From CAZMMV01 sp964567475 (GTDB taxonomy: Bacteria; Bacillota; Clostridia; Tissierellales; Tissierellaceae), in the NCBI GenBank assembly GCA_964567475.1, contig CAZMMV010000034.1:1-16458 (forward strand): a stretch of 16,458 nucleotides of DNA. The letters run 5' to 3'. A program made the position numbers and the translations under genes. The number at the start of each line of letters is the position of its first letter. Position 1 is the first letter of the stretch. Below are positions 1 through 6,328 of the stretch, piece by piece. The notes under the pieces were generated by a model. It was not told the DNA's origin and made no database searches. It worked only from the letters and a program-made list of their open reading frames with translations.

Positions 1-548
1 TTGTTGGTACTAAAAAACAAGCTCAAGAAGCTATTGAACATGAAGCTAAAAGATGTAACATGCATTATGTAAATCAAAGATGGCTTGGTGGAATGTTAAC
101 TAACTACAAAACTATTAGAAACAGAGTAAACAGATTACATGAGCTTGGAAAAATGGAAGAAGAAGGTATTTTTGAATTACTTCCTAAGAAAGAAGTCATT
201 CAGTTAAATCATGAGGCCGAGAGACTTGAAAAGTTTTTAGGTGGAATTAAAAATATGAATAGAATACCAGATGTTTTATTTGTAGTTGATCCAAGGAAAG
301 AAAGAATAGCTGTTAAAGAAGCTAAAATACTTGGAATACCTGTTATAGCTATAGTAGATACAAACTGTGATCCAGATGAAATAGATTATGTTATTCCTGG
401 AAATGATGACGCAATAAGAGCGGTAAAACTTTTAACAGAAACCATTGCTAATGCAGTCCTAGAAGGAAAGCAAGGAGAGCAAATGGAAGAAGTAGCAGAA
501 GATAAAGAAACAAAAGATAAAGTAGAAACAAAAAACATAGAAGAGTAA
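1..548 (+). CDS. rpsB: 30S ribosomal protein S2, 3' part (5' end outside window)
   Basis: S2 is a structural protein of the small ribosomal subunit and binds late in 30S assembly near S1 or its equivalent. The reading frame is open from the first base, with the first complete codon at position 3, and runs 181 codons to a TAA at 546-548. The visible part begins with VGTKKQAQEAI and contains YVNQRWLGGMLTN, both hallmarks of bacterial S2. Further on come FVVDPRKERIAVKEA and PVIAIVDTNCDPD, also typical. The internal ATG at 60 is not the start, because the conserved sequence continues upstream of it. The last 25 or so residues are a charged, Glu/Lys-rich tail, variable in this family. The gene is followed by a hairpin and then tsf, the usual partner of rpsB. 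Identification is certain; only the 5' end is missing. Confidence 0.98.
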   Translation, partial: VGTKKQAQEAIEHEAKRCNMHYVNQRWLGGMLTNYKTIRNRVNRLHELGKMEEEGIFELLPKKEVIQLNHEAERLEKFLGGIKNMNRIPDVLFVVDPRKERIAVKEAKILGIPVIAIVDTNCDPDEIDYVIPGNDDAIRAVKLLTETIANAVLEGKQGEQMEEVAEDKETKDKVETKNIEE

Positions 549-557
549 ATAAATAAG

Positions 558-599
558 GGTAAGGGTTAAAGGGTTTTTCTCTTCTACTCTTACCATTTT
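558..599 (+). terminator. Probable intrinsic terminator or attenuator between rpsB and tsf
   Basis: GGTAAGGGT (558-566) pairs with ACTCTTACC (586-594) over 9 base pairs, one of them a G-U pair. The loop is 19 bases and a run of five T (596-600) follows. The loop is long for a classical terminator, so partial termination that lowers tsf relative to rpsB is more likely than a full stop. No convincing promoter for tsf lies after it. Confidence 0.55.
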
Positions 600-624
600 T
601 AACAATATAGGAGGGAAATATAAT

Positions 625-1272
625 ATGAAGATAACTGCCGCAGCAGTAAAAGAGCTACGTGAAAGAACCCAAGCTGGAATGATGGACTGTAAAAAAGCCT
701 TAGTAAAAACAGAAGGAAATATTGACAAAGCAGTAGATTTATTAAGAGAAAAAGGACTATCTCAAGCTGCTAAAAAAGCTGGGAGAATTGCTTCTGAGGG
801 ACTAGTTGATGCATATATACATGGAGGAAGAATTGGTGTTTTAATTGAAGTTAATGCTGAAACAGATTTTGTTGCAAAAACAGATGAGTTTCAAAATTTC
901 GTAAGAGATATGGCTATGCAAGTAGCAGCTACTAATCCTAAATATGTTTCAAGGGATCAAGTACCTGAAGAAGAGCAAGAAAAAGAAAGAGAAATATTGA
1001 CTCATCAAGCTTTGAATGAAGGAAAACCAGAACATGTTGTTAAAAAGATGGTTGAAGGTAGAATGGATAAATTCTTTGAACAAATTTGCTTGTTAGAACA
1101 AAAGTTTATTAAAGATTCAGATGTTAAAATTGAAGATTTATTAAATGAAAAGATTTCTAAAATAGGTGAGAATATAAAAATCAGAAGATTTATTAGATAT
1201 GAAGTTGGAGAAGGGTTAGAGAAAAAATCAGAAGATTTTGCTGACGAAGTTGCGAAACAAATTAATTCATAA
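625..1272 (+). CDS. tsf: Elongation factor Ts
   Basis: EF-Ts is the cytoplasmic nucleotide exchange factor that recycles EF-Tu from the GDP to the GTP form. The 215-residue product is the normal length for the short Firmicute type. The N-terminal UBA-like domain carries RERTQAGMMDCKKAL (about residues 11-25), the EF-Tu contact region. The core has EVNAETDFVAKTDEF (about 75-89), the other family signature. The ATG at 625 is preceded by a strong AGGAGGG site ten or so bases upstream. It lies downstream of rpsB, as in most bacteria, separated by a putative attenuator, and is followed by a perfect palindrome. Identification is certain. Confidence 0.98.
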   Translation: MKITAAAVKELRERTQAGMMDCKKALVKTEGNIDKAVDLLREKGLSQAAKKAGRIASEGLVDAYIHGGRIGVLIEVNAETDFVAKTDEFQNFVRDMAMQVAATNPKYVSRDQVPEEEQEKEREILTHQALNEGKPEHVVKKMVEGRMDKFFEQICLLEQKFIKDSDVKIEDLLNEKISKIGENIKIRRFIRYEVGEGLEKKSEDFADEVAKQINS

Positions 1273-1304
1273 TTAAAAGGAGAACAAGCTTGTTCTCCTT
1301 TTAA
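1273..1304 (+). terminator. Perfect 32-base palindrome, probable terminator after tsf
   Basis: The 16 bases TTAAAAGGAGAACAAG (1273-1288) are followed directly by their exact reverse complement (1289-1304), centred on AAGCTT. It begins one base after the tsf stop codon. In RNA the centre would open into a small loop, leaving about 14 base pairs with GGAG/CTCC inside, and the right arm ends in TTTT. It is symmetrical, so it could act in either direction. The T run is short and soon interrupted, so efficiency is uncertain. Confidence 0.7.
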
Positions 1305-1334
1305 CTAATAATATATTTAATCTGGAGGGATTTA

Positions 1335-2048
1335 ATGAATCCGATTTTTAAAAGGGTTGTACTTAAAGTAAGTGGAGAAGCTTTATCTGGAGATAAAGGT
1401 ATTGGAATTGATGTTTTAACTGTAGATAGAATATCTGAGGAAATTAAAGAATTACATAATCTAGGTGTTGAGGTTTCAATCGTAGTAGGCGGAGGAAATT
1501 TCTGGCGTGGTAGGGATACTAAAGAGATGGATAGAACAACATCTGATCACATGGGAATGCTAGGAACCGTAATGAATGCATTAGCTCTGCAGGATTCATT
1601 AGAGAGCATAGGAGTAGACACAAGAGTTCAATCAGCAATAGAAATGCGACAAATAGCAGAGCCTTATATTAGAAGAAAAGCAATAAGACATTTGCAAAAG
1701 GGAAGAGTTGTTATATTTTCTGCTGGATCTGGTAATCCATACTTTTCAACAGATACTACAGCAGCTCTTAGAGCAGCTGAAATAGAAGCAGATGTTATTT
1801 TACTAGCTAAAAAGGGTGTTGACGGTATATATAACTCTGATCCTAAGATCAATAAAAATGCTAAGAAATTTGAAAAATTAAGTTATATTGATATTTTAAA
1901 TTTAGGTTTAGGTATAATGGATTCTACAGCAACTAGTTTATGTATGGATAATAAAATTCCATTGATTGTTTTTGGTATTGATGAGCCACACAATATTATT
2001 GATGTTGTTAAGGGTAAAAAAATTGGAACTCATGTAAAGGAGGAGTAG
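1335..2048 (+). CDS. pyrH: UMP kinase
   Basis: PyrH phosphorylates UMP to UDP with ATP, the committed step from UMP to UTP and CTP. It is a hexameric enzyme of the amino acid kinase fold, unrelated to the eukaryotic UMP/CMP kinase. The 237-residue length is normal. The sequence has LKVSGEAL (about residues 10-17) for phosphate binding, the glycine loop VGGGNFWRG (about 51-59), DHMGMLGTVMNAL, and GNPYFSTDTTAALRA (about 133-147) of the nucleotide-binding part. The ATG has GGAGGG upstream with good spacing. The stop is one base before frr, and the frr ribosome binding site lies in the last pyrH codons, so the two are very likely translationally coupled. Identification is certain. Confidence 0.98.
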   Translation: MNPIFKRVVLKVSGEALSGDKGIGIDVLTVDRISEEIKELHNLGVEVSIVVGGGNFWRGRDTKEMDRTTSDHMGMLGTVMNALALQDSLESIGVDTRVQSAIEMRQIAEPYIRRKAIRHLQKGRVVIFSAGSGNPYFSTDTTAALRAAEIEADVILLAKKGVDGIYNSDPKINKNAKKFEKLSYIDILNLGLGIMDSTATSLCMDNKIPLIVFGIDEPHNIIDVVKGKKIGTHVKEE

Positions 2049-2049
2049 T

Positions 2050-2607
2050 ATGCTAAAAAAACTTTATAAAGAAGCTGAAGACAGGATGAGTAAGACAATC
2101 AGTATATACAATGAGGAATTACAAAGTATTAGGGCAGGTAGGGCTAACCCTACATTACTGGATAAAATTTCAATAGACTACTATGGACAAATGACACCTT
2201 TAAAACAAGTAGCTAGTGTTTCAGCACCTGAGCCAAGACTTTTAGTAATACAACCTTGGGATGCTAATTTGATTTCTAATATTGAAAAAGAAATATTGAA
2301 ATCTGATTTAGGTTTGAATCCTTCTAATGATGGAAAATTAATTAGACTATCAATTCCTATGTTAACTGAGGAAAGAAGAAGAGATTTAACAAAGTTAGTT
2401 AAAAAGAATGGAGAAACAGCTAAAGTTTCCATTAGAAATATCAGAAGAGATGTAAATGAAGAAATAAAGAAAATGGAAAAAAACAAAGACATAAGTGAAG
2501 ATGATAGAAGAGTTGCTGAAGATGAGATTCAAGTTATTACAGATAAATATACTGAAGAACTAGATAATCTAACTAAGAAAAAAGAAGATGAATTAATGGA
2601 AATATAA
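2050..2607 (+). CDS. frr: Ribosome recycling factor
   Basis: RRF splits the post-termination ribosome together with EF-G so that subunits can be reused. The product is 185 residues, exactly the family length. The sequence shows SIRAGRANPTLLDKI (about residues 26-40), the family signature, then LVIQPWDANLISNIEKEI and LTEERRRDLTKLVKK, and a long charged helical C-terminal part typical of the three-helix-bundle domain. The start ATG at 2050 is one base after the pyrH stop. Its AAGGAGG site (2037-2043) is inside the last pyrH codons. A strong terminator follows directly, so pyrH-frr may be a small transcription unit. Identification is certain. Confidence 0.98.
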   Translation: MLKKLYKEAEDRMSKTISIYNEELQSIRAGRANPTLLDKISIDYYGQMTPLKQVASVSAPEPRLLVIQPWDANLISNIEKEILKSDLGLNPSNDGKLIRLSIPMLTEERRRDLTKLVKKNGETAKVSIRNIRRDVNEEIKKMEKNKDISEDDRRVAEDEIQVITDKYTEELDNLTKKKEDELMEI

Positions 2608-2609
2608 GA

Positions 2610-2639
2610 AAAAACCCCTTCTTTAAAGAAGGGGTTTTT
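2610..2639 (+). terminator. Strong intrinsic terminator after frr
   Basis: AAAAACCCCTTCTTT (2610-2624) is followed by its exact reverse complement (2625-2639), giving a GC-cored hairpin flanked by an A run before and a T run after. The centre TTTAAA would form the loop. This is the best-looking classical terminator in the window. Because A and T runs flank it, it could work in both directions, but there is no gene on the minus strand. uppS follows 20 bases later without a clear promoter of its own, so some read-through is implied. Confidence 0.85.
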
Positions 2640-2659
2640 GATGATGAGGTGAGTATATA

Positions 2660-3406
2660 ATGGATCAAAACCTAACTATTGATGAATTAAAAGATAAAAT
2701 AGATATGAATAATTTGCCTAAACACATTGGAATTATTATGGACGGAAATGGAAGATGGGCTAAGAAAAGATTTCTACCTAGGAATTATGGTCATCAAGAA
2801 GGTGTTAAAAGGGTTATAGAAAATGTTGAGCTTGTTAATAATCTAGGTATCAAACATTTATCTTTATATGCCTTTTCTACTGAAAATTGGAAAAGACCAG
2901 AAGCTGAAGTAAAAGGATTAATGAAAATATTGGTAATATATATTAATAAGGAATTAGACAAACTACATAGTAATAATGTTAAAATAAAGATAATGGGTGA
3001 TATAGAAAAGTTACCAGATTATGCAAAAAAAGAAGTTATTAGAGCAGTTAATAAGACTTATAATAATACTGGTATGATTTTAAATATTGGATTGAATTAC
3101 GGAGGAAGAGATGAAATAATTCTAGGGATTAAAAAAGTTTTAACTGATATAGAAAAGGGTAATCTTTCTATAGATAATATAAATACAGATAGTTTTAAAA
3201 ACTATTTGTATACTAAAAATCAGCCAGATTTAGATTTATTAATTCGACCTAGTGGGGAATTAAGAATTAGTAACTTTATGCTATATCAGCTTGCATATTC
3301 AGAATTTTACTTTTCAGATGTATTGTGGCCAGATTTTAAAGAGAAACATTTACTATTATCTATAATAGACTATCAGAATAGAAATAGACGATTTGGAGGA
3401 ATATAA
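2660..3406 (+). CDS. uppS: Undecaprenyl diphosphate synthase (cis-prenyltransferase)
   Basis: UppS adds isopentenyl diphosphate units to farnesyl diphosphate in the cis configuration, making the C55 lipid carrier for peptidoglycan and other wall polymers. The 248-residue product has HIGIIMDGNGRWAKKR with catalytic Asp28 in MDGNGRW, YAFSTENWKRP, and the late substrate-binding block from Arg196 to Ser204 (key residues Arg196, Arg202, Ser204). It ends with the usual NRRFGG sequence. The residue after Arg196 is Pro, where Thr is more usual, a small and probably harmless variation. The ATG at 2660 has a GAGGTGA site upstream; the first 20 residues are a short N-terminal extension common in Firmicutes. 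It abuts cdsA with no gap. Identification is certain; that the main product is C55 is inferred from the family. Confidence 0.96.
   Translation: MDQNLTIDELKDKIDMNNLPKHIGIIMDGNGRWAKKRFLPRNYGHQEGVKRVIENVELVNNLGIKHLSLYAFSTENWKRPEAEVKGLMKILVIYINKELDKLHSNNVKIKIMGDIEKLPDYAKKEVIRAVNKTYNNTGMILNIGLNYGGRDEIILGIKKVLTDIEKGNLSIDNINTDSFKNYLYTKNQPDLDLLIRPSGELRISNFMLYQLAYSEFYFSDVLWPDFKEKHLLLSIIDYQNRNRRFGGI
3395..3399 (+). promoter_or_regulatory. cdsA ribosome binding site inside the uppS 3' end
   Basis: GGAGG (3395-3399) lies in the codons for the last uppS residues, seven bases before the GTG at 3407. It decides the GTG as the cdsA start, as no ATG is suitably placed. The GTG directly follows the uppS TAA, so translational coupling is likely. 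Confidence 0.8.
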
Positions 3407-4183
3407 GTGAGTGATTTAGGTAAACGGCTTTTAAGTGCTTTAATAGGTTTTTCCTTGTTATTTCTAATTATAATGAAGGGTGGATATGTTTTAAATATTT
3501 CAGTTTATATAGTAGCTATAATAGGGTTAAGAGAGTTTTATAGGGCAGTAGAAAAAATAGACATAAAACCTTTATATGCTGTTGGATATCTTGGCAGTAC
3601 ACTGGTTTTTTTGGCTTTTATAACTAATATGAAATTATTTAATCTTATATTAACTATGCTGATTTTAATAAGTCTTATATCAATAGTTTTGTTTGAAAAA
3701 ATAAAATTAGAAGATATTTCAGTAACATTAATTGGTGTACTTTATATACCTTTTTTATTGTTTCATATTTTATATTTAGATAACACTAAATATATTTGGC
3801 TTATATTTACTATAGCATTTGGAACAGATATATTTGCATATGTATTTGGAAATCTAATAGGCAAGACAAAACTTTCTCCTAATATTAGTCCTAATAAAAC
3901 AATAGAGGGATCAATTGGGGGTATTTTAGGTAGTGTTATATTATCTTTGATATATTCTAATATATATCAATTAATGGATCCTTGGAAGATAGTAACTATT
4001 TCTTTTATTGCTTCAATAATAGCTCAATTAGGAGATCTTACTGCTTCTAAAATTAAAAGACAGACAGGAATTAAGGATTATGGATTTATAATACCAGGGC
4101 ATGGAGGAGTTTTAGATAGATTTGATAGTATAATTTTTACAGTTCCAGTAATATACTATTATATCAACAATTTTTTAATTTAA
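3407..4183 (+). CDS. cdsA: Phosphatidate cytidylyltransferase (CDP-diglyceride synthase)
   Basis: CdsA makes CDP-diacylglycerol from phosphatidic acid and CTP, the precursor of the cell's anionic phospholipids; it is an integral membrane enzyme. The 258-residue product is a run of hydrophobic segments, roughly eight by eye, starting at about residue 10. Near the C-terminus, residues 214-240 match the family signature in full: Ser, Lys-Arg, Lys-Asp, then PGHGG followed by DRFD. These acidic and basic residues form the metal and CTP site. Translation starts at GTG, immediately after the uppS stop. In many Clostridia the next gene is dxr; here rseP follows after 20 bases. Identification is certain. 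Confidence 0.96.
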   Translation: MSDLGKRLLSALIGFSLLFLIIMKGGYVLNISVYIVAIIGLREFYRAVEKIDIKPLYAVGYLGSTLVFLAFITNMKLFNLILTMLILISLISIVLFEKIKLEDISVTLIGVLYIPFLLFHILYLDNTKYIWLIFTIAFGTDIFAYVFGNLIGKTKLSPNISPNKTIEGSIGGILGSVILSLIYSNIYQLMDPWKIVTISFIASIIAQLGDLTASKIKRQTGIKDYGFIIPGHGGVLDRFDSIIFTVPVIYYYINNFLI

Positions 4184-4203
4184 TATAAAGAGGTGGTGTT
4201 TAT

Positions 4204-5211
4204 ATGATAACAGCAATAGCAGCAATAGCAGTTTTTTTAACAGTAATATTGGTTCATGAATTTGGTCATTTTGCTGTAGCTAAATTAGTTGGAATAGAAG
4301 TAAATGAGTTTTCTATAGGAATGGGACCTAAGATATTGCAAAGAAAAAAGGGCGAAACAGAGTATACTCTTAGGATACTACCTATTGGAGGCTATGTAAA
4401 AATGGAGGGAGAAGATGAATCTTCAGATAATCCTAGAAGTTTTAATAATGCCAAGCCTTTATCTAAAATAGGTGTACTTGCAGCAGGGGCAATTATGAAT
4501 TTCATATTAGCTATTATTACTTTAACTATAGTTTCATATGGAATGGGAGTACCGACAACTACAGTTAATATCATGGAAGGTTTACCTGCAGAAGAAAGTG
4601 GAATGATTTCAGGGGATAAAATAATTAGCATAAATAATAATCCTATTACTGATTGGAATTCTATAGCAGAAAACATTAATGATACAGATCCAAATAAGGA
4701 TATTGAGGTAGAAGTTAAAAGAAAAAATAAAAACAAAACTTTTTTTATAAAAACTACAGTAGAAGATGGAAGAAATATAATAGGTATAAAACCAGTAGTT
4801 GAAAAATCTTTGTTAGGAGCTATAAAAGGTGGATTACAAAATACAGGGATGTTTTTAGGAGCTATGTTTGAATTTATCAGTATGTTGTTTAAAGGCCAAG
4901 TGGGAATTAATGGTTTGGCTGGACCTGTAGGTGTAATTAAGGAAGTAGGAGTATTTGCTAAACAGGGTATTTATGATTTGTTATTTTTCCTAGGTTTTAT
5001 AAGTATAAACTTAGGTTTCTTAAACTTATTACCTATACCTGCTTTAGATGGTAGTAGAATAGCATTTTTATTAGTAGAATTAGTTAGAGGAAAACCTGTA
5101 AATCCAGAAAAAGAAGGATTTGTTCATTTTTTAGGTTTTATATTTCTTATATCTTTAATGCTTATAGTTACTTATAAAGATATAATAGGTTTAAATCTTT
5201 TTAATAAGTAA
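4204..5211 (+). CDS. rseP: Site-2 intramembrane zinc metalloprotease (RseP/RasP family)
   Basis: This family cuts transmembrane segments of regulatory proteins. In Bacillus subtilis RasP cleaves anti-sigma factors and remnants of signal peptides; the target here is unknown. The 335-residue product has the zinc motif HEFGH (His18, Glu19, His22) in the first membrane segment, a central PDZ domain (about residues 115-195), and the second active-site motif NLLPIPALDG with Asp282 in a late membrane segment. A last hydrophobic segment lies near the C-terminus. Length and domain order are normal for the one-PDZ Firmicute form. The ATG has an AGAGGTGG site about eight bases upstream. It sits between cdsA and ispG, as in related genomes except for the missing dxr. 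Family is certain; substrate is not known. Confidence 0.94.
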   Translation: MITAIAAIAVFLTVILVHEFGHFAVAKLVGIEVNEFSIGMGPKILQRKKGETEYTLRILPIGGYVKMEGEDESSDNPRSFNNAKPLSKIGVLAAGAIMNFILAIITLTIVSYGMGVPTTTVNIMEGLPAEESGMISGDKIISINNNPITDWNSIAENINDTDPNKDIEVEVKRKNKNKTFFIKTTVEDGRNIIGIKPVVEKSLLGAIKGGLQNTGMFLGAMFEFISMLFKGQVGINGLAGPVGVIKEVGVFAKQGIYDLLFFLGFISINLGFLNLLPIPALDGSRIAFLLVELVRGKPVNPEKEGFVHFLGFIFLISLMLIVTYKDIIGLNLFNK

Positions 5212-5222
5212 TTATCTTAAAG

Positions 5223-5229
5223 AAAGGTG
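5223..5229 (+). promoter_or_regulatory. Ribosome binding site deciding the ispG start
   Basis: AAAGGTG (5223-5229) is the only Shine-Dalgarno-like sequence here and is six bases before the ATG at 5236. A GTG at 5227 is in frame but lies inside this site, so it is very unlikely to be the start. Confidence 0.75.
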
Positions 5230-5235
5230 ATAATA

Positions 5236-6285
5236 ATGCAAAGAAAAACAACAAAGATTATAAAAGTAGGGGATGTTTTAATTGGAGGAAACAATCCTAT
5301 ATCTATACAATCTATGACTAATACTAGAACTAAAGATATAAAGTCTACAGTTGAACAAATAAAAAGACTAGAAGACGTGGGATGCCATATTGTAAGATGT
5401 GCTATTACAGACATTGAGGATGCACAGGCAATAGTTGAAATTAAAAAACAAATTACAATTCCGATTATTGCTGACATTCAATATGATTATAACTTGGCTC
5501 TTGAATCTGTTAAATATGGAGTTGATGGATTAAGGTTAAATCCAGGAAATATTGGTTCTTTAAATAATGTTAAAGAAGTTGTAAAAGCTTGTAAAGATAA
5601 GGGAATATCAATTAGAGTTGGTGTTAATTCTGGTTCTATAAAGCAAGAATACTTAGATAAATATAATGGTGTTAATGAAGACTCTATAGTTTATAGCGCT
5701 TTAGAACAGGTAAGATTACTTGAATCAATGGATTTTTTTGATATAAAAATATCTTTAAAAGCAAGTTCTGTACCTTTAAGCATAAAAGTTTATGAAAAGA
5801 TATCAAACATAGTAGACTATCCATTACATTTAGGTATCACTGAAGCGGGCCCAGTTGGTAAAGGTAGTATAAAGTCAGCTGTTGGTATAGGTGCTATATT
5901 AGCAATGGGTATAGGGGATACTATTCGTGTTTCTTTAACAGGTGATCCTGTAGAAGAAGTGAAAGTAGCTAAAGAAATATTGAAATCTTTAGCTTTAATA
6001 AATGATGGTATAGAAATTGTATCATGTCCCACATGTGGAAGGACAAAAATTAACTTAATTCATTTAGTAGAGGAAGCAGAAAAGCGTATGGATGGTATGA
6101 AAAAAAACATTAGAGTAGCTATCATGGGTTGCGCTGTGAATGGACCAGGAGAAGCTAAAGAGGCGGATATAGGTATAGCTGGTGGAGATGGAGAGGGTTT
6201 AATTTTTAAAAAGGGTAAAATAATTAAAAAAGTTAAAGAAGAAGATCTTCTAGAAGAATTAATAAAGGAAATAAATAAATTATAA
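5236..6285 (+). CDS. ispG: 4-hydroxy-3-methylbut-2-en-1-yl diphosphate synthase (HMBPP synthase)
   Basis: IspG (GcpE) is a [4Fe-4S] enzyme that reductively opens the cyclic diphosphate MEcPP to HMBPP, the second-last step of the MEP isoprenoid pathway. With the ATG at 5236 the product is 349 residues, the usual bacterial length. The N-terminal TIM-barrel part includes IQSMTNTRTKD and GLRLNPGNIG. The C-terminal cluster-binding part has CPTCGRT (Cys264, Cys267) and GCAVNGPGEA (Cys299, Glu306), the complete cluster ligand set. The longer reading from GTG 5227 would begin inside the ribosome binding site. Its presence shows that the organism uses the MEP route, although dxr, an earlier pathway gene often found nearby, is not in the window. 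Identification is certain. Confidence 0.97.
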   Translation: MQRKTTKIIKVGDVLIGGNNPISIQSMTNTRTKDIKSTVEQIKRLEDVGCHIVRCAITDIEDAQAIVEIKKQITIPIIADIQYDYNLALESVKYGVDGLRLNPGNIGSLNNVKEVVKACKDKGISIRVGVNSGSIKQEYLDKYNGVNEDSIVYSALEQVRLLESMDFFDIKISLKASSVPLSIKVYEKISNIVDYPLHLGITEAGPVGKGSIKSAVGIGAILAMGIGDTIRVSLTGDPVEEVKVAKEILKSLALINDGIEIVSCPTCGRTKINLIHLVEEAEKRMDGMKKNIRVAIMGCAVNGPGEAKEADIGIAGGDGEGLIFKKGKIIKKVKEEDLLEELIKEINKL

Positions 6286-6328
6286 TTATTTTACTATATA
6301 AAAGTTAAGGATAGGAGGCAATTTCCTT

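Noticed and set aside
459..728. Minus-strand open frame across the rpsB-tsf gap with a Phe-rich product
   Set aside because: It overlaps both genes and its Phe-rich sequence simply mirrors A-rich Lys/Glu codons on the plus strand.
1290..1317. Possible promoter for pyrH: TTGTTC in the palindrome arm and TATATT 16 bases downstream
   Set aside because: Both boxes are imperfect, the -35 box lies inside the palindrome, and such matches are expected by chance in AT-rich sequence. It stays a low-grade alternative.
2635..2661. TATAAT just before and over the uppS start codon
   Set aside because: It overlaps the ATG, so a transcript would begin inside the gene without its ribosome binding site, and no good -35 box is at the right distance.
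6258..6286. TATAAT-like box at the end of ispG as a promoter for polC
   Set aside because: The matching -35 position reads ATTAAT and there is no TG extension. AT-rich coding ends produce such boxes often.
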